Below are positions 26,428 through 33,280 of a stretch of DNA of 64,000 bases, one piece after another. The DNA is from Sphingomonas sp. R647 (lineage in GTDB: Bacteria; Pseudomonadota; Alphaproteobacteria; Sphingomonadales; Sphingomonadaceae). The stretch spans positions 62,001 through 126,000 of the forward strand of contig NZ_JAIQXT010000007.1 of the NCBI RefSeq assembly GCF_020177055.1, in the 5' to 3' direction. The number at the start of each line of letters is the position of its first letter. Position 1 is the stretch's first letter. The position numbers and the translations under genes are program-made. The notes beneath the pieces are model-generated. The model searched no databases, was not told the origin of the DNA, and saw only the letters and a list, made by a program, of their open reading frames with translations.

Positions 26428-27174
26428 TCAGACCCGGGTGCGGAACGGGGTGAAGTCGGTGCCGTCGTCGAACACGTCCACGCCCTCGCGGCGCTTCAGG
26501 AAGCCGACCACGGCGTAGGTGACGGGGGTCAGCAACACCTCCCAGCTCACCTTCAGCACCCATTGCGTCACCAGCACCTTGAGCACCAGATCGTTGGTCC
26601 AGCCCACCGCGCCCCAGAAAGCGAGCGGGTAGAAGATCAGGCTGTCCACCCCCTGCCCGACAAAGGTCGAGCCGATCGTGCGCGCCCACAGATGCTTGCC
26701 CTTGGTCCAGATCTTCATCTTCGCCAGCACGAAGGAGTTGACGAACTCCCCCGCCCAGAATGCGACGACCGAGGCGAGCACGATGCGCGGCACCTGGCCG
26801 AATATCGCCTCATAGGCGGGCTGGTTGGTCCAGTCCGGCGCGGGCGGGAGCGCGACGACCACCCACGACATGAACGCCATGAACAGCGTCGCGACGAAGC
26901 CGGCCCAGATCACGCGGCGCGCGCGGGCATAGCCATAGACCTCGGTCAGCACGTCGCCGATGATGTAGGAGATCGGGAAGAACAGGATGCCCGCGCCGAA
27001 CGGCCACCACACCTCCCAGAACGGAATCCAGATCTGCGCCACCTTGCCCGCCCCGAGCACGTTGGACAGCAACAGGATCGCGACGAACGCCGCCATCACA
27101 TAGTCATAGTAACGGAAATGCCCGCCCGCGACCTGCGCCGCGTTGATCCGTGCCGGCCCTGCCCCGTCGCTCAT
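26428..27174 (-). CDS. yhhQ: Queuosine precursor transporter (VUT/YhhQ family)
   Basis: A 248-residue protein with about six to seven membrane helices that imports a 7-deazaguanine precursor for tRNA queuosine. Family features are ILLLSNVLGAGKVAQI, FFPISYIIGDVLTEVYGYAR, VAFWAGEFVNSFVLAKMK and ARTIGSTFVGQGVDSLIFYP. A GGGGGA ribosome-binding element precedes the ATG at 27174. It is followed immediately by a small membrane protein. Confidence 0.92.
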   Translation of the reverse strand: MSDGAGPARINAAQVAGGHFRYYDYVMAAFVAILLLSNVLGAGKVAQIWIPFWEVWWPFGAGILFFPISYIIGDVLTEVYGYARARRVIWAGFVATLFMAFMSWVVVALPPAPDWTNQPAYEAIFGQVPRIVLASVVAFWAGEFVNSFVLAKMKIWTKGKHLWARTIGSTFVGQGVDSLIFYPLAFWGAVGWTNDLVLKVLVTQWVLKVSWEVLLTPVTYAVVGFLKRREGVDVFDDGTDFTPFRTRV

Positions 27175-27248
27175 CGCATTCCCCCGATTGCCCACGCGAC
27201 TATGATCGCGGTTTGCGCGGCAAGCAATCCGCGCCTGTTTGAGGCGGC

Positions 27249-27319
27249 GCCGGCCCGCTCCCCCACCCGGCCACCCATAAATATTGTCATTGGGTGGCCG
27301 GGTGGGGGAGCGGGCCGGC
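27249..27319. repeat. Perfect 29-bp inverted repeat
   Basis: The arm at 27249-27277 (GCCGGCCCGCTCCCCCACCC and so on to ACCCA) is repeated exactly as reverse complement at 27291-27319 around a 13-base AT-rich loop (TAAATATTGTCAT). It lies between the start of yhhQ and the tRNA-Arg gene. It appears to be a repetitive extragenic palindrome of the Sphingomonas kind. The 195 bases before the tRNA hold nothing else I can identify. Confidence 0.75.
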
Positions 27320-27369
27320 ACCGAAGCTGTTTCAGCTTGCTGAAACATGCGCTAACGGGGCCTTCACGC

Positions 27370-27446
27370 GCGCCCGTAGTTCAACTGGATAGAGCACGAG
27401 CCTTCTAAGCTTGGAGTTGCAGGTTCGAGTCCTGCCGGGCGCGCCA
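27370..27446 (+). tRNA. tRNA-Arg (anticodon TCT)
   Basis: The acceptor stem GCGCCCG (27370-27376) pairs with CGGGCGC (27436-27442), followed by discriminator G and an encoded CCA. The D arm (GTTC/GAGC), the anticodon arm CGAGC-CTTCTAA-GCTTG and the T arm with GGTTCGAGTCC are all present. The loop gives anticodon TCT, which reads AGA and AGG. It marks the edge between housekeeping genes and the sugar-degradation region. Confidence 0.96.
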
Positions 27447-27486
27447 GCCATTCCGCGCAAAGCGGAAGGACCGGGAGGGGGACGCG

Positions 27487-28650
27487 ATGCCGCATTTCGG
27501 CGACTATCAGCATGCCATCTATGGCGCGGGACTGCAGGGCGTGCTGCCGACGATCCCGGTCGATTTCGCTACCCTTGAACAGCGCGCCGAGGCGGCGATG
27601 GCGCCGTCGCTGTTGTCCTATGTCCAGGGCGGGTGCGGCGACGAGCAGACGCAGCGGGCCAATGCCGATGCGTTTCGCCATTGGGGCATCGTGCCGCGGA
27701 TGATGGTCGATTGCTCGGTTCGCGACCTGTCGGTCGACCTGTTCGGGATGAAGCTCCCCTCTCCCCTCTTCATGGCCCCGGTCGGGGTTGCAGGGATGTG
27801 CACGCAGGACGGGCATGGCGACATCGCCGCCGCGCGCGCCGCCGCGATGACCGGGGTGCCGCTGACCGTCTCGACGCTGACCAACGATCCGCTGGAGGAT
27901 GTCGCCGCCGCGATGGGCGGCACGCCGGGGATGTTTCAGCTCTACACGCCCAAGGACCCCGAACTCGCCGCCAGTCTGGTCAGTCGGGCCGAGGCGGCGG
28001 GCTATAAGGCGATTGTGGTGACGCTCGACACCTGGGTCACCGGGTGGCGGCCGCGCGACCTGAACACCGCCAATTTCCCGCAGCTGCGCGGGCATGTCCT
28101 GTCCAACTATTGGTCCGACCCGCGCTTTCAGCAGATGCTGGCCAAGCCCGTGGCAGAGGACCCGCGTGCAGCGGTGATGACCTGGGCCGCAACGTTCGGG
28201 CGCGTGCTGACCTGGGCCGACATGCCCTGGCTGCGCTCGCTGACCAAGCTGCCGATCATCCTCAAGGGCATCTGCCACCCCGACGATGCGCGCCGCGCGA
28301 TCGATGAAGGGGCGGACGGCATTTATTGCTCAAACCATGGCGGGCGACAGGCCAATGGCGGGATCGCAGCGATCGACCTGTTGCCCGATGTGGTCGCGGC
28401 GGCGGGCGATGCGCCGGTGTTGTTCGATTCAGGGATCAGATCGGGCAGCGACGTCGCCAAGGCGCTGGCGCTGGGCGCAACCGCGGTCGGCGTGGGTCGC
28501 CCCTATTGCTACGGCCTTGCGCTCGGCGGAGCGGAGGGCGCGGCCCATGTCCTGCGATCGATCCTGGCCGAGGCTGATCTGCTGATGGCGGTCGATGGAT
28601 TCCCGAGCATTGCGGCGTTGCGCGAGGCGGGGGCGAGGCGGCTATCCTGA
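27487..28650 (+). CDS. FMN-dependent alpha-hydroxy-acid oxidase, lactate 2-monooxygenase-like
   Basis: A 387-residue flavoenzyme. The FMN-binding barrel shows FMAPVGVAGMCTQDGHGD, the MFQLYTPKD strand, VVTLDTWVTGWRPRDLN, ILKGI and the active-site SNHGGRQANGG with the catalytic His and Arg, then LFDSGIRSGSDVAKALALGA. WRPRDLN followed by LRGHVLSNYW is closer to lactate 2-monooxygenase than to L-lactate dehydrogenase. The expected reaction is L-lactate plus oxygen to acetate and carbon dioxide. GGGAGGGGGA precedes the ATG. It is just after tRNA-Arg and is not obviously part of the xylan regulon, because the first operator lies downstream of it. Confidence 0.85.
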   Translation: MPHFGDYQHAIYGAGLQGVLPTIPVDFATLEQRAEAAMAPSLLSYVQGGCGDEQTQRANADAFRHWGIVPRMMVDCSVRDLSVDLFGMKLPSPLFMAPVGVAGMCTQDGHGDIAAARAAAMTGVPLTVSTLTNDPLEDVAAAMGGTPGMFQLYTPKDPELAASLVSRAEAAGYKAIVVTLDTWVTGWRPRDLNTANFPQLRGHVLSNYWSDPRFQQMLAKPVAEDPRAAVMTWAATFGRVLTWADMPWLRSLTKLPIILKGICHPDDARRAIDEGADGIYCSNHGGRQANGGIAAIDLLPDVVAAAGDAPVLFDSGIRSGSDVAKALALGATAVGVGRPYCYGLALGGAEGAAHVLRSILAEADLLMAVDGFPSIAALREAGARRLS

Positions 28651-28693
28651 CGCCTTCAGGGATCACTCAAAACCCCGATTGACCAGCGTTGTC

Positions 28694-28707
28694 TGATAGC
28701 GCTACCA
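28694..28707 (+). promoter_or_regulatory. LacI-family operator upstream of the GH5 operon
   Basis: TGATAGCGCTACCA is a near-palindrome centred on AGC|GCT, 52 bases before the GH5 start. The same core recurs at three other places in the locus and probably binds the LacI-type protein encoded at 48192-49301. Confidence 0.75.
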
Positions 28708-28758
28708 ATCGACTCGTACACGGTCCGACAGCGGCCGGAACCTTGAGGAGAGATGCGC

Positions 28759-29748
28759 ATGATCGCCCCATTGGCGCTGGTCGCCCTGCTTGCCGCCGCG
28801 CCGCAAGCCGCGCCCGCCCGGACCGACAAATTGCCGGTCGGCATCTGCATCAACATCGGCAACACGTTCGAGCCGCCGGCCGAATCCGCCTGGGGCGGCA
28901 AGCCGCTGGCCGATGACGATATGGCGATCATCGCCAAGGCCGGGTTCAAGACCGTCCGCCTGCCCGTCCGCTGGGACACGCATGCCGGCAAGGGGCCGGA
29001 CTTCAAGATCGACGAAGCCTATATGAAGCGCGTCCGCAGCGCGGTCGAACAGGCGCGCGCGGCGGGGCTCAACGTCATCCTCAACAGCCATCATTTCGAG
29101 GCGATCCACAAGGATCCGCTGGGCAGCGCGCCGCAGCTGGCGGCGATGTGGCGGCAGATCGCGGCACGCTTTGCCGACATGCCGCGCGAGCATGTGTGGT
29201 TCGAGGTGGAGAATGAGCCGCACGAGAAGTTCGACAACAAGAACCTGATCGCGGTGATCACCCCGGCGCTGAAGGCGATCCGCGAGACCAACCCCGATCG
29301 CCCCGTCATCGTCGGCGGCGAGTTCTGGAGCGGGATCGACAGCCTCGCGACGCTGCCACTGCCCGAGGACCCGCATATCGTCCCGACCTTTCACTATTAC
29401 GAGCCGTTCGACTTCACCCATCAGGGCGCGAGCTGGGTCAATCCGGCACCGCCGCTGGGCCGCACCTATGGCACCGCCGAGGATGCGCTGCGCCTGAAGC
29501 GCGATGTCGAGAAGATCCGCGCCTATATCGCGCGCACCGGCAAAACGCCGTTCATGGGTGAGACCGGGGCGCACACCACCACCAGCCTCGACCAGCGCGT
29601 CGCCTATCACCGCGCGGTCACCGCCGCGTTCGGCCCGATGGACATCGGCATGTGCACATGGGCGTACAGCAACACCTTCCCATTTTACGACAAGGAGAAG
29701 AAGCAATGGCTTCCGGGTCTGCGCGGCGCAATGGGGCTGCCGGAATGA
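28759..29748 (+). CDS. Secreted GH5 family glycoside hydrolase (endoglucanase-like)
   Basis: A 329-residue enzyme with a signal peptide (MIAPLALVALLAAAPQAAPA). The GH5 fold is shown by GINIGNTFEPP-like start (CINIGNTFEPP), TVRLPVRWDTH, VILNSHHFEA, the acid/base Glu in WFEVENEPHE and the nucleophile Glu in PFMGETGAH. The substrate should be a beta-1,4-linked glucan or related hemicellulose; GH5 is too broad to say more. ATG 28759 is preferred over 28753 because GAGGAG sits at correct spacing only for the former. It leads an operon with the tandem-domain protein, the epimerase and a halogenase, each overlapping the next by 4 bases. Confidence 0.88.
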   Translation: MIAPLALVALLAAAPQAAPARTDKLPVGICINIGNTFEPPAESAWGGKPLADDDMAIIAKAGFKTVRLPVRWDTHAGKGPDFKIDEAYMKRVRSAVEQARAAGLNVILNSHHFEAIHKDPLGSAPQLAAMWRQIAARFADMPREHVWFEVENEPHEKFDNKNLIAVITPALKAIRETNPDRPVIVGGEFWSGIDSLATLPLPEDPHIVPTFHYYEPFDFTHQGASWVNPAPPLGRTYGTAEDALRLKRDVEKIRAYIARTGKTPFMGETGAHTTTSLDQRVAYHRAVTAAFGPMDIGMCTWAYSNTFPFYDKEKKQWLPGLRGAMGLPE

Positions 29749-30872
29749 AGCGCGTTCTGATCGCGGCGGCGGCGTTTGCCGCCCTGGCCCCCGCCGCCGG
29801 TGCGGCACAGGACCAGCCGACCGCCGAGCTGCAGGCGCTGGACGATGCCCTGCCCGGCACGCTGATCAACGATCCGTCGCGGATGGACTGGGCCTTTTAC
29901 GGTGCCGAGCAGAAGACCAAGAATGTGCAGGACGCCACGATCCCCGGCGGCGGCGCGGCGGTGCGGGTCGAGGTGCCGCGCGCCGGTGCCAACATCTATG
30001 ACAGCGGCGCGAACGTGCCGATCCGGCGCGGCATCGCGGTCGGGCGCGATGTGACGGTGGCCTTCTATGCCCGCACGGTGAAGTCCGAGGCGCCGGGCGG
30101 CAAGGGCAAGATCGGCGTGCGCTTCCAGCAGAATGCCGCGCCCTATGCCGGCTTTGGCGACACCGTGCTCGACGTGGGCAGCGAATGGGCGCTGTACGAA
30201 GTCACCGCGCGATCGGACAAGGCGCTGCCGACCGGACAGGCCGTGGTCGGCCTTCAGCTTGCCGGGGCGAAACAGGTGATCGAGATCGGCCAGGTCATCA
30301 TCGTCGAAGGTGCGACCAGCATCCGCACGACCAAGCGCGTCGAGACCGCCGCCGCGCCCGATCCGGAGCTGCCGCCGCAGCTCAAGGACAAGGGCAAGAT
30401 GCTCAACGATCCGGCCAATCGCGACTGGGGCTTTCACGGCGCGGGGCAGACGACCAAAGCGACCGTGACCAATGTCTATGGCCGCGTCGGCACCTTGTTC
30501 AGCATCGCGGCGGCCGGGACCGCGCCCTACGTCTCGGGCGCGAGCATCACGCTGAACGAGGAGATCAAGGACGGCGACGTGCTGCTAGTCGCGGTGCTCG
30601 CGCGGACCTTGTCGGCGGGCACGACGGATGGCCAGGGGCTGTTGTCGGTGCGCATCCAGAGGAACAGCGCGCCCTATGACGGCTTTCTCGACAAGCAAAT
30701 TCAGGTCGGGCCGAACTGGCGGCTGTACCAGTTCCGCACCCAGGCCGGGATGGACATCGCCAAGGGCGCGGCGCAGCTCGCGATCCACACCGGCGGCGCG
30801 CAGCAGGAGATCGAGGTCGGGCCCGTCTATGTCATTCGCGAAGAAGCGGTGCTGACATCGTCGAGCAACTGA
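29745..30872 (+). CDS. Secreted protein made of two copies of an unrecognised domain
   Basis: A 375-residue protein with a signal peptide ending AAGAAQ. Residues about 35-205 and 210-375 are two copies of one domain: each begins NDP..R.W.F.GA.QTTK-like, contains FYART or VLART, then IGVRFQQNAAPYAGFGD / LSVRIQRNSAPYDGFLD, a WALYEV / WRLYQF strand, and ends with an alternating strand VIEIGQVIIV / EIEVGPVYVI. The strand-rich pattern suggests beta-sandwich carbohydrate-binding modules. Its ATG overlaps the GH5 stop. It may help GH5 bind polysaccharide; this is inferred from context and shape only. Confidence 0.75.
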   Translation: MKRVLIAAAAFAALAPAAGAAQDQPTAELQALDDALPGTLINDPSRMDWAFYGAEQKTKNVQDATIPGGGAAVRVEVPRAGANIYDSGANVPIRRGIAVGRDVTVAFYARTVKSEAPGGKGKIGVRFQQNAAPYAGFGDTVLDVGSEWALYEVTARSDKALPTGQAVVGLQLAGAKQVIEIGQVIIVEGATSIRTTKRVETAAAPDPELPPQLKDKGKMLNDPANRDWGFHGAGQTTKATVTNVYGRVGTLFSIAAAGTAPYVSGASITLNEEIKDGDVLLVAVLARTLSAGTTDGQGLLSVRIQRNSAPYDGFLDKQIQVGPNWRLYQFRTQAGMDIAKGAAQLAIHTGGAQQEIEVGPVYVIREEAVLTSSSN

Positions 30873-31699
30873 CCCTTATTGCCGGGGCTGCGCGTGCGGC
30901 GGTTGCCCCGGCGCTGGGCGGTGCACTGACCGGATGGACCGTCGATGGCGCGCCGATGCTGCGCGCGGCATCGGCGGAGGCCATCACGGCGCGCGATCCG
31001 CTAGGTATGGCGAGCTTTCCGCTGGTGCCCTTTTCCAACCGGATCGCCGATGCGCGGTTCGACTGGGCGGGGGAGCGCTATGCGATCGCGCCGAACTTCG
31101 CGCCCGAGCCGCATGCGATCCACGGCATCGGCTGGACGTCGGCATGGGAGGTCCGCGAGGCGTGCGACGATCGCGTCGTCCTGACGCTCGACCATGCGGG
31201 CGATGCGCGCTGGCCTTTTGCCTTTGCGGCCGAGCAGGTGGTCGCGCTGACCCCCGACACACTGACCGTCACGCTCACCGCGCGCAATCTGGAGGCGTTC
31301 GACGTGCCGCTGGCGTGCGGGCATCACCCCTATTTTCCGGCAGCGGGCGCGCGACTGCGCTTTGCGGCGGAGCGGCGCTGGCCACCCGATGCGCGGATGC
31401 TGCCCGACGATCCGGTCGAGATTGCCGACCGGCAGGTCGATTTCGCGGTAGCCGAACGCGCGCTCGACTGCGCCTTTTCTGGCTGGGACGGGGTCGCGAC
31501 GATCGCCTGGCCGGGGCGCGTGTTGCAAATCGAGTCCGAGGTCGATCATGCGGTGGTCTATACCCCGGGCGGCGCCCCGCATTTCTGTTTCGAGCCGGTC
31601 GCCCACCTGCCCAACGCGCTCAGCGTCGCGGTTGCGCCCGGTGCGAGCCATCGCGCGACGATGCGCCTGATCGCGCAACCTGTTAGCGTGCGCGCATGA
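30869..31699 (+). CDS. Aldose 1-epimerase family protein, apparent CTG start
   Basis: A protein of about 276 residues that would interconvert sugar anomers. Core motifs are FPLVPFSNRIADARFDW, HAIHGIGWTSAWEV and GHHPYFP (catalytic His), with a catalytic-Glu region HFCFEPVAHLPNA. The first ATG (30956) would remove the conserved N-terminal strand, LTLIAGAARAAVAPALGGAL, which is in frame from CTG 30869. That codon overlaps the TGA of the previous gene as CTGA, the same geometry as every other junction in the operon. No ATG, GTG or TTG exists in the frame upstream. It may supply beta-D-xylose or glucose anomers to catabolism. Confidence 0.8.
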   Translation: MTLIAGAARAAVAPALGGALTGWTVDGAPMLRAASAEAITARDPLGMASFPLVPFSNRIADARFDWAGERYAIAPNFAPEPHAIHGIGWTSAWEVREACDDRVVLTLDHAGDARWPFAFAAEQVVALTPDTLTVTLTARNLEAFDVPLACGHHPYFPAAGARLRFAAERRWPPDARMLPDDPVEIADRQVDFAVAERALDCAFSGWDGVATIAWPGRVLQIESEVDHAVVYTPGGAPHFCFEPVAHLPNALSVAVAPGASHRATMRLIAQPVSVRA

Positions 31700-33183
31700 C
31701 CGCTCCGCCCGTCGCCAGCATCGTCATCATCGGCGGCGGTACCGCCGGATGGATGACTGCGGCCGCCGCCGCGCGCTTCCTGAACGACGGGCGCCGGACG
31801 ATCACATTGATCGAATCCGACGCAATCGGCACCGTCGGCGTCGGCGAGGCGACGATCCCGCCGATCCGCGAGTTCAACCACCAGCTGGGCATCGACGAAC
31901 GCGACTTTGTCCGTGAGACCGGCGCGACGATCAAGCTCGGCATCGAGTTCGTGAACTGGGGGCGCAAGGGCGACCGCTACCTGCACCCGTTCGGCGATCT
32001 GGGGCATGATTTTCAGGGCGTCGCGTTCCACCAATATTGGCTCAAGCACCGGATCGGCAGCCTTGAGGACTATTGGATGGCGGCGCAGGCGGCGCGGCGC
32101 GACCGCTTTGCCCACCCCGCCGCCGATCCGCGCACGCCGCTGGGTGGGCTGGCTTACGCCTATCATTTCGACGCCGGGCTCTACGCCGCATTCCTGCGCC
32201 GCCGGGCCGAAGCGGGAGGCGTGAAGCGCGTCGAGGGGAAGATCGCGTCGGTCGAGCGCGATGGCGAGAGCGGCCATGTCGCCGCAGTCGTGCTGGATGA
32301 TGGCCGCCGCATCGCGGGCGATTTCTTCATCGACTGTTCGGGCTTTCGCAGCTTGTTGCTCGGCGATGCGCTGGGGGTCGGCTATCGCGACTGGTCGCAC
32401 TGGCTGCCGTGCGACCGCGCGATGGCGGTGCCATGCGAGCGTGCCGATCCGCTGACCCCGCTCACGCGCTCCACCGCGCATGAATTTGGCTGGCAATGGC
32501 GCATCCCGCTCCAGCACCGCACCGGTAATGGCATCGTCTATGCCAGCGCGTTCGGCAGTGACGAGGCGGCGCGTGAGACGCTGCTGGCGAACCTTGACGC
32601 GCCCGCGACCGCCGAGCCGCGCGCTTTGTCCTTCACCGCCGGGGTGCGCGAGCGGCAATGGCAGGGCAACGTCGTCGCGCTGGGCCTGTCCGCCGGGTTT
32701 ATCGAGCCGCTCGAATCGACCAGCATCCATTTGATCCAGACCGGCATCTCAAAGCTGATGTGGCTGTTCCCCGACAGCGGCATGGGGTCGGCGGGGCGCG
32801 ACGAATATAACCGGCTGATGCACGAAGCGTACGAATATGTCCGCGATTTCATCGTGCTGCATTACAAGGCGACGCAGCGGCGCGACACCGCGCTTTGGCG
32901 GCATGTGGGCGAGATGACGGTCCCCGACAGCCTCGCCGCCAAGCTGGAGCTGTGGCGCGAGCGCGGGCGCATCCGCCGCTATGACCATGACCTGTTCGGC
33001 GTGCCGAGCTGGGTCGCGGTGCTGATCGGCCAGGGGATCATGCCCGAGGGGCACGACCCGCTGGTCGATTCGATGGACGATGCGCGGGTGACAGGCGCGA
33101 TGCGGCATATCGCTGCGACCTATGCCGACGTGGCCGGGAAGCTCCCCGGCCATGCCGATCAGATCGCGGCGATGGTTAAATAG
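31696..33183 (+). CDS. Tryptophan-halogenase family flavoprotein (copy 1)
   Basis: A 495-residue FAD-dependent protein. GGGTAGW (13-19) binds FAD; Lys80 in ATIKLGIEFVNW corresponds to the catalytic Lys of PrnA, the WQWRIP motif occurs at the family position, and FIEPLESTSIHL holds the conserved Glu and chloride-loop residues. All features for a flavin-dependent halogenase or related oxidoreductase are kept. It overlaps the epimerase by 4 bases (ATGA) and ends an operon with GH5. Homologs near TonB receptors in sugar regulons of other proteobacteria have no proven substrate. No flavin reductase is encoded nearby. Confidence 0.88.
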   Translation: MTAPPVASIVIIGGGTAGWMTAAAAARFLNDGRRTITLIESDAIGTVGVGEATIPPIREFNHQLGIDERDFVRETGATIKLGIEFVNWGRKGDRYLHPFGDLGHDFQGVAFHQYWLKHRIGSLEDYWMAAQAARRDRFAHPAADPRTPLGGLAYAYHFDAGLYAAFLRRRAEAGGVKRVEGKIASVERDGESGHVAAVVLDDGRRIAGDFFIDCSGFRSLLLGDALGVGYRDWSHWLPCDRAMAVPCERADPLTPLTRSTAHEFGWQWRIPLQHRTGNGIVYASAFGSDEAARETLLANLDAPATAEPRALSFTAGVRERQWQGNVVALGLSAGFIEPLESTSIHLIQTGISKLMWLFPDSGMGSAGRDEYNRLMHEAYEYVRDFIVLHYKATQRRDTALWRHVGEMTVPDSLAAKLELWRERGRIRRYDHDLFGVPSWVAVLIGQGIMPEGHDPLVDSMDDARVTGAMRHIAATYADVAGKLPGHADQIAAMVK

Positions 33184-33192
33184 CGACACCAG

Positions 33193-33278
33193 CCGTTTGC
33201 CCTGAGCCTGTCGAAGGGCCTGTCCTGAGCTCGCCGAAGGGGATTCCCTCCGTGCTTCGACAAGCTCAGCACAAACGG
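33193..33278. repeat. Intergenic inverted repeat
   Basis: CCGTTTG-CTGAGC-GTCGAAG on the left (33193-33216) is matched by CTTCGAC-GCTCAG-CAAACGG on the right (33254-33278). The element lies between the convergent halogenase and GH3 genes and ends 3 bases before the GH3 stop, so it may also act as a terminator. The sequence type is widespread in Sphingomonas and Xanthomonas-like genomes. Confidence 0.65.
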
Positions 33279-33280
33279 AG

